From positions 58,140,591 to 58,204,590 of the forward strand of contig OZ022258.1 of assembly GCA_963978905.1 (NCBI GenBank): 64,000 nucleotides of DNA. The letters run 5' to 3'. This DNA comes from Trichostrongylus colubriformis (lineage: Eukaryota > Nematoda > Chromadorea > Rhabditida > Trichostrongylidae). Both the position numbers and the translations under genes were made by a program. Positions 11,311-22,569 of this stretch are shown in pieces. Below the pieces are notes generated by a model that saw only the letters and a list, made by a program, of their open reading frames with translations, was not told where the DNA came from and made no database searches. The first letter of the stretch is position 1; each line of letters opens with the position of its first letter.

Positions 11311-11556
11311 GGAACTATTCGGCTATTACAACCCCAGGTACCCCGAGTTGGTCAAAAAAATAATTTTCGCCGAAACTTCGCCTAGGGGGGTTATTTGGGG
11401 TGCTGATCACGAATATGACATCCGTTTTTGGCGCGAACGCCAAAAACAGATGTCATATGATCAGCACCCCAAATAACCCTCCTAGGCAAAGTTTCGGCGA
11501 GAATTATTTTTTTGACCAACTCGGGGTATGTGGGGTTGTAATAGCCGAATAGTTCC
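11311..11556. mobile_element. 246-bp palindromic element with 8-bp target duplication
   Basis: The left arm begins GGAACTATTCGGCTATTAC and the right arm ends with its exact inverse; arms stay nearly perfect to a turn at about 11433 (TTTTTGGCG.CGCCAAAAA). AGATCAAC flanks both ends (11303-11310 and 11557-11564), an 8-bp target site duplication. That duplication length fits hAT, P or Merlin superfamilies; the termini do not decide. No coding capacity. Confidence 0.85.
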
Positions 11557-11578
11557 AGATCAACTGCTCACAAGCTGT

Positions 11579-11681
11579 TTAGAAAGCCTGTGCACCCAGA
11601 TTTGGGCGAAAGCAGCTCTCGCAAAATTGCAAAGAATGATTTCTTTGTGAATTAGATGCACCCATACAGAAGCCCTCTGCG
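11579..11681 (-). CDS. Possible 3'-terminal exon
   Basis: After the acceptor GTGGGATTTCAG a frame of 33 codons runs to TAA with four Cys (FCMGAS...FCESCFRP). It ends just outside the palindrome at 11311-11556. It could belong with the exon at 12195-12319, but phases do not match directly, so another exon would be needed. Confidence 0.25.
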
Positions 11682-12194
11682 CTGAAATCCCACTCAAAAT
11701 CGATTCATTCAAAGCCAAGCGTAAAAGGTCGAAAGGAAGAATCTCACCTAATTATTCACACTCACTCATTAAACCCCCCTCCCAATTAGTGTGAACGAGA
11801 ACGGCAGTGTATTTTTTATTTTACCTCATAATAACAAGACTGGCCACAATGCTAATGAGACCACACATAATTCCTTATATGATAACGATAAAATTGCTCA
11901 AAGCCGAGACGTTTCAGACTTAACAGCTCATCTTCCAATTTCTAAGTGCTGGACCCACCATCTCTGTTTTCATGTTTTCTTTTATCATTTTTCATTCACA
12001 ATAACCAGTCTATTTTGTGAATTTCACTCGATACCTGGCCAACTCCTCACAATTCACTCAAACTTTCCCAAAACAATGTAACACGTGTAGTCTCCGCATG
12101 GCATTTCCCTTCGAGAAATCGTCAGATGTCATCAATTTTTGTGGATGCAAGTACTGGATTCGAAAGTCAATGTTCTTTCTCAAGGGATACCAAC

Positions 12195-12319
12195 CTGCTG
12201 ATCTGCAAGCAGTTTCGTCAATCCTGCACCATCTTTCAGTCGCTGCTCCAGCTCAATGAGGCGCTTCTCTTGCGAATGGATCCAACTACGAATTTCCGAT
12301 GATGGCTGCGATCGTGAGC
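12195..12319 (-). CDS. Internal exon, coiled-coil-like
   Basis: A 125-bp exon between acceptor TCGCATTTGCAG and donor GTTGGT. It encodes about 41 residues; the stretch SWIHSQEKRLIELEQRLKDG has Leu/Ile spacing typical of a coiled coil or spectrin-like helix. It starts one base into a codon and ends in phase 0. A possible upstream segment at about 12330-12400 consists of two 18-bp direct repeats (CAATGTCAGT core) and could supply the phase. Family not recognised. Confidence 0.42.
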
Positions 12320-13212
12320 CTGCAAATGCGAACATGAACTCACACCGGTCTGAATATACTGACATTGCTGAATACACTGACATTGCCGAATTTTTTTTAA
12401 ATTTAGTAAAGGGCACTACCACTTTCCTTGACAGCTTGAAAGTATGTGTAGTGTGAGGAAAAAGTACATAACATAAAATGCTTCTGTTAAAATATTCAGT
12501 GGAAGGGCAAGAGCGATCGAAAAAATGGAATGCGACGAAAATTTAGTTATTGCGTCTATGTTGCTAAATTTTACTTTAAAACTATTTAATTAACTTTGAT
12601 CAGAACTCTACAGAGACCATTTTTTTGAAAGCTCTTTGAAAGCTTTTTTTCGAAAGCTTTGTTCTAAAAGGGAATTTCGTTGCCGTTCTAAAAGGGAATG
12701 CATTGCCGAGACTAGAGATTCCAGATGAGTACACAGCTTAGAGAGCCATTTCGCGAAAAACTGCCGAACTGATTGCTGTTTCAAACTCCTCCTTTGAAAA
12801 TGCCCAGAAACCCTATAAAATTGTACGGTAGCAATACGGCTTGTCATTCGGTCTGGTGAAATAGTAAAAAACAATGCGAAAATAAAGATAAACATAGAAA
12901 TAGTAAAGCTTCTCGCTTGGTTCTTCCGCAGGATGTTTCAGAAATTTTGAAGACCAACTTCAAGGGAGTTTCAAACTCATTTATTCGCATAGGCCACATT
13001 CATAGTTGGCGGCGTGATCGCTGAAAATGCAGGTGCTACTAGATTCCACGGAAAAGCTCGTCAGGGGCGCCAGTCATAAATGTCAGAGAAGCCAACAAGT
13101 CCCCTATAACAAAGACGACATCACAGTAAATGATCGCAGCGGAAACCATTACGAATGCGTCATGAGCTTATCTTCCCGAACACAAAAGCTTAGTTGAACG
13201 TCGAAAACCCTA

Positions 13213-13794
13213 TCAGTTCTGGTTCTGGGCCTGATTTCCATCATGATAAAAAACAGAAAAAAAGACGTTCGGAATGGTATGGAGCGGAGTGCCTGAGAGA
13301 CTTGCTTCTCCATGACGATTACCGGTTGATGATACTAGCAAAGGGGTGTGTACACTTATGATGAAAAATCGCATGGCCGCCAGCGGCGAGTGCAAGTCGT
13401 CTGCGGCATTATCTTGTGAGACAACAACAACATAGAAGAACTTCCGTGGCTTCCAAACTGCAATCTTCAAAGATCCTTCACGGTTTCAACCCACCGCATC
13501 ATGAGCGGAATTCCAAGCGGCTCGTACTGATGGCGCGCGAGTGCGACGCCGCGAAGCGATTTTTTTGTCACAAGTGCACACACCCCAGCGTGGCAGCACA
13601 AAGAGGTAACAACATCCATCATCCAAACTCCTCTTATTCGCTGCCAAAAGAAGGTTCACGCTCACCAGCCACATCTACTGAAATGAATGAGAAGCATCAG
13701 TATCATACTTACTACATGTGTCAGAGTCGGATGTGTAACGTCGCAAACGCAGTTGTTCCATTGCAGAGTTGATCGTATTCATGCGAAGTGCAAC
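13213..13794 (-). CDS. Two-exon unrecognised gene with a fold-back in its intron
   Basis: The exon at 13713-13794 (27 codons) ends at a perfect donor, GTAAGTATG. The exon at 13213-13292 follows AGTCTCTCAG and ends in TGA after 25 codons. Phase 1 matches and creates a Ser codon. The first exon contains an ATG at codon 5 soon after its acceptor (ATGTTATAG), so it may be the first, trans-spliced exon. The joined product is about 49-53 residues: a basic helical start (SAMEQLRLRRYTSDSDT) and an aromatic, Asn/Gln-rich end. The 420-bp intron holds the 244-bp element at 13343-13586. Confidence 0.45.
13343..13586. mobile_element. Fold-back MITE F3, copy 1
   Basis: Left end GGGGTGTGTACACTTATG followed by AAAAATCGC; right end GCGATTTTTTTGTCACAAG then TGCACACACCCC, the inverse. 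The interior (CTTCCGTGGCTTCCAAACTG, AAGATCCTTCACGG, GAGCGGAATTCCAA, GAGTGCGAC) matches 37504-37765 in order. Non-coding. Confidence 0.75.
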
Positions 13795-14058
13795 CTATAA
13801 CATAATGGTCAATACAGCAATTCTTAGAGACATCATAAGCAGAAATTTCGTTCACTGCTCTCTCTCCATATAATATACTGCAAACAAAAAAAATTACGGA
13901 TAACATATTTTTAAGGCGACAGTGTGGTCGACTGCTGAAAATTGGAATAAAAGTCCTGAATAGGGCAGCAGTAGAAACACGCGGAATGCAATGATTGGAA
14001 ATTCGAAGAATGTGGGTCATAAGCTGTTTCCAAGAGCACCGCCTCACCGAGTTATCTA

Positions 14059-15461
14059 ATGGTTGAAGAATAAGTTCCTCCGTTTTTTATTCTCTGTGTT
14101 TCGCAACGTTCTTTTTACATTTCAAAAAAGCTTGTATATCGATAAAGCTTTTTCTGCTTTTCAAAATGATGCTATTAATTTTTGATTCCTTCGCTCCCTT
14201 AGTATTTATTAGGTTTAGAAATGAAGTAATCTGATGGTAAAAATTTGTACTCTCGACTCTCTTCCTCTGCCATCGAGGGCAAAAAATCCATGCGCATATG
14301 CATTCGACAGAGCTTTTTCTGCTCTACAAGAAAGTGCTCCTTGTCTTCCGAAACTTTCATCTCTATTATTCCTGCTATATATAAAACGCTTCGTCGGTCT
14401 GTACGTCCCTCCGTCCGTCTGTCACGAAATAAGGTATTATATGAAAAACGACCTGTGGATATGGGGGCAAATGTGGTATGGGTAGGGCATGGGACAAGAT
14501 GTAAGGATGTTGTTACCATGCACCACATCATGCTCCTCCCACGATGGGCGGGCCGCGCTCAGGAATATCCGTTTTTAAACCAAAAGTTGAATTGGGATCG
14601 AATGAGCCCAAAACGTAAGGAGAAGATGGATTTTGGGTCAGCCATGAGTTCCTGAGGGTGAAGAAAGATTCCTAGGCACAGTGGGCGGAGCACTTATAGT
14701 GGTGAGCGGAGCTTGGACGTTACATGAAAAACGACCTGTGGAGATGGGACAAGAGTGGGATGGCTAAGGCATGGGATAAGAAGGCAGGGAGAGCACCTAT
14801 GCACCGAGTCGAGCTCCTAGCACGGTGGGTGGAGCGTGCACTGAAATAATCTATATTCGCGAAAAACAGCAATTTCGATCGACCTACTGACGTACATGAT
14901 GTTTCACGCACAATAATGTGCACAAGCCAACTGGTGGTTTAATATCTCTAAGGCTTAGAAGTGGGATACTCAGCAAAAACTCACTCGCACTTTTTCTAGC
15001 CAAAAATCGAGATTTAACCAAACATTTCATGGTAAAAGACCCTCAGGAAAACCCTCAATTATAACAGCAGATTGATCACCGACATCTTTTTCCACACATC
15101 TGATTTCATCTGATGTGGAAAAGTACAACTTTTTGGTCCTCGATGCGCCAAAAGTGCAGAGCATACAATCAAACGATCAAAAACAGCTGAAAAAGCTCTA
15201 TCGAAAACATATGTGCATACATTTTTTGACCTCGATGGCAGACGAAGAAGGGGAATTTTCGAGAGATATTGCCTGCGAATTTCAGCCTTCAGATTACTTC
15301 CTTTGAACATATTGAGCAATCAAGGAAATCGAAAAACAAATAGCACCGTTTTGTAGAGTAGGAAAAGTTCCCTCGAACACATATGTAAGCTTCGTCAAGA
15401 GGCGAAGAGAACATTGCGAAACAGAGAGAATAAGAGACGGAGGACTTTTTCCTCAACTCAA
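14059..15461. mobile_element. 1.4 kb fold-back element F2, TA-flanked
   Basis: The left end (GGTTGAAGAATAAGTTCCTCCG) and right end (inverse of TTGAGTTGAGGAAAAAGTCC) are inverted repeats flanked by TA. Arms share TCTCTGTTTCGCAA-GTTCT and hairpin modules of the type CGACAGAGCTTTTTCTGCTC. It is the same family as 52248-53622 and 63408-63976. The middle holds two direct repeats starting ATGAAAAACGACCTGTGG at about 14439 and 14723. No transposase. Confidence 0.7.
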
Positions 15462-15550
15462 TATCAGAGCCCACAGATCTGCTATGTGTGTCGGTCATAC
15501 GCAGCAGATAGTGCGCTCGCTTAAAGTCGGTGCGATGACCGTCAGGCGAT

Positions 15551-15771
15551 GGGTGTATATCGTTAGGACACAAACGTCGCGTAGCCGTGTTCGGGATGGT
15601 GCGGGCTATGCGCGCCGTATTAGTTGAGTCCTGAAGCGATTATGCCTAGAATGAGGCATAGAGCACCGTCATAGCCTTCAAGACCCATCCGATAAGGCGC
15701 GCATAGCTCGCACCATCTCGTCGCGCGCCAAACATGGCCACGCGACGTTTCTGTCCTAACGATATACACCC
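15551..15771. mobile_element. 221-bp palindromic element with about 10-bp target duplication
   Basis: Termini GGGTGTATATCGTTAGGACA and its exact inverse. GTCAGGCGAT occurs directly outside both ends (15541-15550 and 15772-15781). A 9-11 bp duplication is typical of Mutator-like elements. Sub-terminal arms (ACGTCGCG, then GGGCTATGCGCGCC) also pair. Non-coding. Confidence 0.8.
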
Positions 15772-16446
15772 GTCAGGCGATGATGATTGTGAAATTACAT
15801 TAAAGGCAGTGTTTGGGGCAATTAGGCAGAAAAGTAAAAGAAGTAGTGAATTTGAAAGTCGAGATGCCCAGTTTCAGGACAGTGAAGAAAAAAACGGATG
15901 GAAATGGTCAAAGACCTGAGAAATAGGATCCCTCCCCACCGTTGATCCTCGATGTGGAGCTTACCGTGAAGAGGCGGGTGGTCCGGAGTGTTCTATTGGC
16001 GTGTTGCCATGTTGTAAACACGAAGAGATGTTCGAGAATGAGTAAGCATCCCTTTTCTGGAGTCGCTTCAAGCCAAAACTGAGAAAGCGGGTCGCGCTAC
16101 CTTCTATTCCCACCCCAGCCAATCAGTCGCTAGGAGGCGGACCGAGCACTGTAAGGCGGCTCGAGCTGAAAAGGCCGCCTCTGCCACAGCCGGGGGCGAG
16201 CCCTCCGCGGGGGATTTCGCCGCAAATAGGCTTTACAAACCCGTACTTTCCGAGTGAATGACTCTTCTTAAGGATCCCTTAACACCCACATTACCCCTAA
16301 CACTTTCTTCAAGGGGTCAAGTGGAGTATGATAGTAGATACGCAAAGAAGTGCAGTAATAGAGAAACAACGGAGAAAAGCGGTTCGATCCCATGAAACTG
16401 CGCCCCCACCCACGATCCACGACGAGATTTCGCCCACTCTGTGTCA

Positions 16447-16620
16447 CTAGAGGGGCCTGTGTGGACAGTAAAGGCAGCTATGCCACCCAACCGTGAACAT
16501 CCCCCGCACTCTGCCATTGGAAGCCGTGCAACGGCATACGTCTGACCGAGGAGACGAGGGCACGCGTTTCAAGTGAGTTTCGCCAAAAATCATCACGCTA
16601 AAGTCCGCCATTCTTTTCAT
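16447..16620 (-). CDS. Possible 57-residue Cys-containing protein
   Basis: An ATG at 16620 opens 57 codons to TAG with plausible composition (DFSVMIFGETHLKR near the start, HSCLYCPHRP at the end). A second minus-strand frame overlaps it. The surrounding 15.95-16.64 kb is GC-rich with a CpG-rich inverted segment (AGGCGGCTCGAGCTG...GGCCGCCT), so frames are long by base content alone. It could equally be a promoter or repeat. Not recognised. Confidence 0.25.
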   Translation of the reverse strand: MKRMADFSVMIFGETHLKRVPSSPRSDVCRCTASNGRVRGMFTVGWHSCLYCPHRPL

Positions 16621-17099
16621 ATGCCTCCGCAACTTATTGTCAGAGTTCCCTGACAGTACCTTGAGAAGAGGAGAAATGGAGGTTCAAACCGCAACAATGG
16701 GAGCGACTAGCTCGTAATCGTACAATCGGGTGTCAAATTTTCGAAAATCGGTGGAATTCATAACTTCAAAAACTTTCACAGCACCACAAGTTTTCTACTT
16801 TCAAGCGCTTTGCAATATTTCAGAGATGACAAGCTGTCGAAAAGACTTACCGTGGTCTCTGTTTCTGGTCTTCTAGCGACCAGTACTCGTCCGGCGGACG
16901 CTAGAGAGCTCACCATCTCATCAAGGTGTTGGCATGAGAGAGTCTGAAAAGATCTTCATTACATTTGAATACTATGAAAAACTATTTTCAAAAATTTTCA
17001 GAGTATGTTCTTCAGATAAAATTCGATGAGTAGAACATTTGATTGAGAGAGAGATTAGATGAGGAGGAAAGCAAGGACAGGACACTTTCATCAAAGAAA

Positions 17100-17400
17100 A
17101 GAGTCGCTTCAGTACGACCCCCACTCTATGGGAACAGATACGACCCCTTTTTACCTCTACGATACTAGCACTTGTTGCATAGTTGCAATCGGTTTTACTT
17201 GAAGCAAAAAGGCATTTGTTTCACATTTCCTCACACATATTCGCTGTGGAACACTCGTAGCTTCTCATCAGTTAATTGAAAGTTTGGATTTCAGTGATAA
17301 TCGCTGACCTCTGCAGGTACGACCCTCTCCTGTGCGATGAAATACGACCCTCGAGGAATCCTCGACACCCAGTACCCTGTAGATAGAACAATGTGGAAGG
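17100..17400 (+). repeat. Dispersed repeats (GTACGACCC and GAGGAATCCTCGAC types)
   Basis: Bases 17105-17180 match 740-820. Bases 17315-17390 carry GTACGACCCTCTCC then GAGGAATCCTCGACACCC, matching 6290-6360 (and 25575-25610 weakly). A minus-strand frame starting ATGGACTTTCTTCTAG at 17499 has a signal-peptide-like start but runs into the repeat, so I do not call it. Confidence 0.5.
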
Positions 17401-17914
17401 AAATTTGGGTTGGATTTTAATATTACAAGCTTCATACGATTCGTGGGTTGGGTTACAACATTTCATGAGAATTGTGAAGGCCACTAGAAGAAAGTCCATG
17501 CTTTTAATAATGTTATAAATTAACTATGTAACCTAATGGCACTTCCGCGATGCCAAGGTGACTAGACGTCACTGATGTCCCTTTAGCATTCTTCAACTGG
17601 AATCTCTCAACTACTAAGATTTTCACCACAGCTGTAAACGATGAGGATACCGCTCCTAACACGTGGTCAATCAGCACTAAACGACAGATAAGCCATGTTT
17701 TATCCCTCTTTGCTATAACTTCCTTTCAGCAGCTCCAAATAATTTGAAAATGACAGCTGGGAAGCTCCACTTATAGAATTTAATGGTCAAACTTCATCTT
17801 TAATGGAACTTGATAGAATTTGATGGAACTTCATCTTAAGCGCTTCGTCATAGTTCCTAGGGTTTCCACAGATTTTACCTCGAGTCACCACATGAGATTT
17901 TCTCGAGCCGTGAA

Positions 17915-18070
17915 CTCACAAACCCTGGACTTCGACTGTGAGTTTCAAAACAAAGGTTTCATAACCACGAATACCTACATATGTATTTTAGAATAGTATT
18001 AGTTCGCGATTATTTTATATCTCTTAATATGGTTTTCCTTCCCGACTCACAGTCGAAGTATAGGGTTTAC
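17915..18070. repeat. Short inverted repeat
   Basis: AAACCCTGGACTTCGACTGTGAG near 17920 is the inverse of CTCACAGTCGAAGTATAGGGTTT ending near 18070. The AT-rich spacer has no frame. Probably a small decayed fold-back element. Confidence 0.6.
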
Positions 18071-18079
18071 TGCTCCGCC

Positions 18080-19680
18080 ACATCGACGAAAATCGTTGGA
18101 ATTTGAGGCATCCATGAAAATTTCAAAAATTATGCCGAAGGAGTGGAGAAGGTTATATTTCCACAAACCTCAAATTCCTTATGAACAGAGACTCCCATTT
18201 GGACCATTTTTGAAATGATTGGGGTACTTCAGAGGAAGTCATGGTAAAATGACGGATTAAGCACGAAATGTTTGTCGTTCGGTGTCGACTGACCACGAAT
18301 AAGACGCGGCATGGCACAAGCGCAATATGTCAATGCTTCAACCTGAAGGCAAATCTTATCCTACTGGGCAAATTTCTAATAAAATTAGCCCAGATCGACT
18401 CAATGATTATATGGGTCAAGGATCGAGCAAGAGCTCAACTGTCACGGTTTTAGAGGGGTATGGCACAAATTGTACGCCCGATTTGATGTGCCACTCAGCA
18501 TTCGCATACATAACGTTCTAAAAATGCACATTTTACGGAACATTGCCTAAAATCATGTGTTCTTCTGTGTGTTTCGGAAAACAAGAATGCGCTCGAGAAT
18601 CACTGGGAAATACGAAAACTTATAGTTAGATGTGAAAAGACGCGCATTACAAGTGTAATGTTTTAAGAGAACTAAAAAGAACCCGTGTCTCCTCCCATTA
18701 GAGCACGAGAAAAGCAAAAAGAAAACTGGTATAGTAGGCCGAAGTGGAAATGGAAAAAAAATAAACAAATTTGCCTCGAAACTAATAAACATTCGGTTCT
18801 TGTGGGTATTTGCCTCGGACTTAGATTAATACGAAGCCACAAGAAAATCGCTATAGAACAAATTATGGGAGGATAGAGCACCCGAAATAACCCTCAAAAG
18901 AAGCACAGATGAAAAAGAAGAAGGAAAAGTAGGATGACAGCATGCGGAAGCCGTTATCTGAATATTTTTTCCTAGGCGACAATGTGCAGACAACACGCCT
19001 GCATTGGGGCTATATTGCGCCTATGCAGTGTTTAGTCTGGGTTGTGGGTTATAGCATTTGCACAAGGGAAGAACCCAGGGAAGGGGAGGGGGGATAGAAA
19101 AATGCCTCGTTCAAGTGCCATTAAGAAAATGTTTCAAATGTTCCCAGAACCCAATTCATATTTCAATATTTCAATAGTGATTGGAACATTTCGACCCAAT
19201 CAGTAAATCCAGGTAAGATCGAAGATCCCAATCCACCTTTGACAGCAGAAAAGGGAAGGCGGGAAGGAGAATTCACGAACCATTGCGACTGAGCTCGTTG
19301 CCAGATGGCTTACATCAGTATGCACATTCACAGACCTTTTCATTCTAATATGCTGTACTCAGCTGAAGTTTTAAAAGACCACGGGGAGGCATTCAAGACA
19401 TTCAAATCCAATACATACCAGCTCAATGAAGAAAGACAATAAATGTCGACAGAAGAGACAAAGACTTGATTGGAAGCTAGGAGGAGTGGATTTTACTCGA
19501 GCCTTGTTCCCTATATCCGAATACTCCAGGTAATGAACCACCTATCCATAAAATTTTTCAAATTGAAGGCTTAGAAATTGCCACATTCGAAATACTGTCA
19601 CTAGCGTAACTTTTCAAAAGAGTGGTCCAGAGATTCTGAGATGTTCACCAACAGGCCACATGCGAGGTTTCGCGAAAAAA
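18080..19680. other. Stretch without a supported gene
   Basis: A plus-strand frame at 18327-18521 and one at 18685-18876 read acceptably but lack good splice sites. A possible 35-bp exon ends at GTAAGATCG (19212). I do not call any of them. Confidence 0.4.
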
Positions 19681-19689
19681 AAATCAAAA

Positions 19690-19975
19690 TCTAGCTAATA
19701 CATGTTCTCCAATTCACATTTTTCGTCCGCGCGGGTAACCTGCGCGGACGAAAACTGTGAAGCACGTTTTGGTTTTGAGGTGTGTTTTTTCGGTCGGACT
19801 TCATCTCCAAGTCCTAAGTCTCGCGCTTCATCGCCTCCCGTTGATTCTCGTCGCCTCCCGTTGATTTCATTTCTCCGCGTGAAATTTTGGATAAGCCCCG
19901 TTGTGAACAAATCAACATAACTGCATGGCAATAGAAGGAACTTCGATTCCCGTGAAGGATTCCTTTCATAATTTA
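19690..19975. repeat. Partial fold-back F4 copy with strong hairpin
   Basis: CTCCGCGTGAAATTTTG matches the arm of 20454-20881. At 19715-19759 the arms CACATTTTTCGTCCGCGC and GCGCGGACGAAAACTGTG form a hairpin of about 17 pairs with a 9-base loop (GGGTAACCT). Two direct copies of CGTCGCCTCCCGTTGATT lie near 19830 and 19850. Confidence 0.5.
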
Positions 19976-20453
19976 GAGACAATCCAGTAGATCAGACCAG
20001 ACGATTATACTCTAATCAGAACTTTGAGAACTATGAGAATCGTCTACCTGGTGAGCAAAATTCAAAAAAAAAAGAACAAATAATGCTTCCTGAATATTTT
20101 CTGTGGAGAAATATGAAGCAGTGCACGTACAAACAAAGCATAAAGCTGGGGAGATCATGACTAAATCTTTCAAAAAACAGAAATAGTATGTCGCCCCCCC
20201 CCCTCCACCTTTTTCAGGTCAGTCACATTCAACAAAACACTGCCTTTTCAACCTTGTCGAAGAGCAAGGACGAACTCATAGCGCTCTTACCATCGCTAGA
20301 TCAAATAAAAGATCTTTTCCTACGCTACCGGTGAACGTTATTACTGCCGTTTTTATCCGATCATTAAAAGGGCGTAGTTGAGACGAGCAGACGCTGGGCA
20401 GAGATTTCAATCATCTTCAAGGCTAATCACAGCGATGTTCATCAAATCGCTTG

Positions 20454-20881
20454 AAGGAATCGTCCACGGAAAATGAGTTTTTGTGTTACCCATGTATTTA
20501 TGTTGTATTTGCCTAATGTTGGCCTCATGCAAAATTTCACGCGAAAAAATGTGAATCTGGCTGAGATACAGCACCACAAAGTGCGGTCCCAGTGGGCGGG
20601 GCCTCCGTGTAAAAGCCTCGTACCGCGTCCGTCGTGGTCGGAGACGCATTGTAGGAACAGAAGGTTACGTAAACAGTCCTACTCTCCGTTTCCAACGGCG
20701 GCGGAAGACGGGACGAGGCTTTTACACGGAGGCCCCGCCCACTGGGACCGCACTTTGCGGTGCTGTATCTCAGCCAGATTCACATTTTTTCGCGTGAAAT
20801 TTTGCATGTGGCCAACATTAGGCAAATACAACATAAACATATGGGTAACACAAAAACTCATTTTCCGTGGACGATTCCTTT
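20454..20881. mobile_element. Fold-back element F4, complete
   Basis: A 428-bp inverted repeat: AAGGAATCGTCCACGGAAAA at the left, its inverse at the right, with arms nearly identical for about 190 bp (TTTTGTGTTACCCAT, TTGCCTAATGTTGGCC, TTTCACGCGAAAAAATGTG, CAGTGGGCGGGGCC). The centre lies at about 20660. Long frames on both strands come from the symmetry. Confidence 0.8.
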
Positions 20882-21584
20882 AAGATTCAAAAGTTACAAC
20901 ATACAGAAAAATACGGCCATCGCTCACCAGAAGTCCGGCTCAAAAAAAGATGCTACACATGAAGAGCAAAGTTCTCTAACCAAGGAGGTACTATTGAGAA
21001 CATTGGACCGCAGAATCTGTTAATTAATTTTACGGGATTGAGTCGGAAACAACTAATTTGGAGAAATTCCCTACAAGAGTGTTCAGCGTATGCATGAATC
21101 AAGAAACATCTCATCTACAGAGGGATTAAGGTTTCCAAAGTCTGAACGTCACTGCTACTGCACTTCTGCCACGATTGTTCACGAATCGGCGAATGAAATC
21201 GGATTTACAGCCTATTCATAAACGGAAATGATACATGACCCGAAAAGGGGTCAGAGCTTTGTGTTTTGCCGTTGCACTCGTGCACGATCGCACGAATCTT
21301 TAGCGATTGCACATGCACTCGTTCAGCAGCTCGCCCTCCAACGAAAATGACAGCCTGTGTGATGCCTTGTTAGCTGATAACGTAAATAATATGAGCATTG
21401 AAACCCAGTCCTCTCCATTGTGTTGGCTGATAACCTTTGCGGTGATATTCCGGCGTGCCTATTGGGTGCATGAATAAGAATTAGTTAAACAGAAAGAAAA
21501 ATGGTGGATTCGCCGCGTAGTTTGACGTCTGTGCAGTGTACAGCTTAGATATCCGTCAGCGTTAGCAGAGGCGTGAAAGAAATC

Positions 21585-21985
21585 GCGTATGGAAAAATGA
21601 ATTTTTCTCTTACTCATAAATTTATGTTGCATTTGCCCGCATCAAAGCTTCACATGGAAAGTGAAACTCCGGCTAAGATGCAGTTTCGCAAAGTGGCGAA
21701 TGGAGGCGGGCTCTGTATAAGTGCCCCGCCCCGTCGTCCACCGTTGCCGGAGACCCATAGTGGGCACAGAAAGTTACTTAAACAGTCTCACTCTCTTCGT
21801 GTACAACAGCGGCCGACGGTGCGGGCACTTGGCGGCCGTTCGCCACTTTGATGAGCTGTATCTTATCCAGATTCTTACTTCTTCGCGTGAAACATTGTAT
21901 GCGGCCCCTATCTGGCAAATACAATATAAATATGATATAAGGGTAACAGAGAAAATCATTGTTCCGAGCACGATGCTTTTAACCC
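21585..21985. mobile_element. Fold-back element F4, second diverged copy
   Basis: Same block order as 20454-20881: AAAATGAATTTTTCTCTTAC, TTTATGTTGCATTTGCC, then GGCGGG, CCGTTGCCGGAGACCCATAG, and the inverse arms TTCGCGTGAAACATTG and GGCAAATACAATATAAAT. Arms are less alike than in the first copy, so it is older. Confidence 0.7.
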
Positions 21986-22131
21986 ATACACACTAGATGC
22001 CGTAGACAGACTTTGGGCGTTCATATAATCATGCTTACTTAAATGCCACCGCACGAATGGAGAGCTGTTTTGGGTGACCTTGATGGGATCTCCCAAGTAC
22101 CTTACAGGAGCCACACATGTGTCGTTTGCAG

Positions 22132-22316
22132 CTGCCGTCCGCGGCTGCATCAAGAGTGCTGCGGGAGTTGAATTTCTTTTTATTCAAGCACATCTCCCAC
22201 TAATGAGTGATCGACCGCACCTCCTTCTGAGAAGGCAAAAGCTTGCACAAGTGTTGGTGGGCCTTAATGAACAGGGTGACCTGTCCTTTCCCTCTTATTT
22301 GATAACAAAAATATGA
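22132..22316 (+). CDS. Possible 3'-terminal exon
   Basis: After the acceptor TGTGTCGTTTGCAG, 60 codons run to TGA with good composition (KSAAGVEFLFIQAHLPL and LLRRQKLAQVLVGLNEQG). The opposite strand also reads well and has a GTAAGC donor at about 22040, so strand is not settled. Not recognised. Confidence 0.33.
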
Positions 22317-22459
22317 CGAAAGAGGAAATGAAGAATCAGAGCCAAAAAGATAAACGAATAATTCATCAACGAATAAATAAGCAAGTTATCAATACAAAAT
22401 GCTCTTGGTGTAGCCAAGCTTCCTTTTCTCTACTTGTTTTCACTAAACTCCATCACTAA

Positions 22460-22569
22460 TTATTGAGCGATTTCGTTGTTTTGATACACCCTTAGAAACT
22501 TCCCCAAAGAGTGGGGTATCAAGAAATGAAAGAAACAGCTATTCCAAAGAAAGGTTCGGAAATGCTGCA
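22460..22569 (-). CDS. 3'-terminal exon, unrecognised
   Basis: The acceptor CGTTTATCTTCAG is followed by 35 codons to TAA, rich in aromatic residues (QHFRTFLWNSCFFHFLIP) and ending VYQNNEIAQ. It needs one base from an upstream exon. A second, phase-compatible exon pair on the same strand lies at 22843-22977 but ends in its own stop, so they are probably different transcripts or ends. Confidence 0.4.

Noticed and set aside
13721..13906. 61-residue secreted-peptide-like frame with four mature Cys
   Set aside because: Attractive signal-peptide start, but the same bases contain a better exon in another frame with a perfect GTAAGT donor and a phase-matched partner.
20473..21023. Frames of 87-136 codons on both strands
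   Set aside because: Mirror images of each other in fold-back F4; the shared translations come from the inverted repeat.
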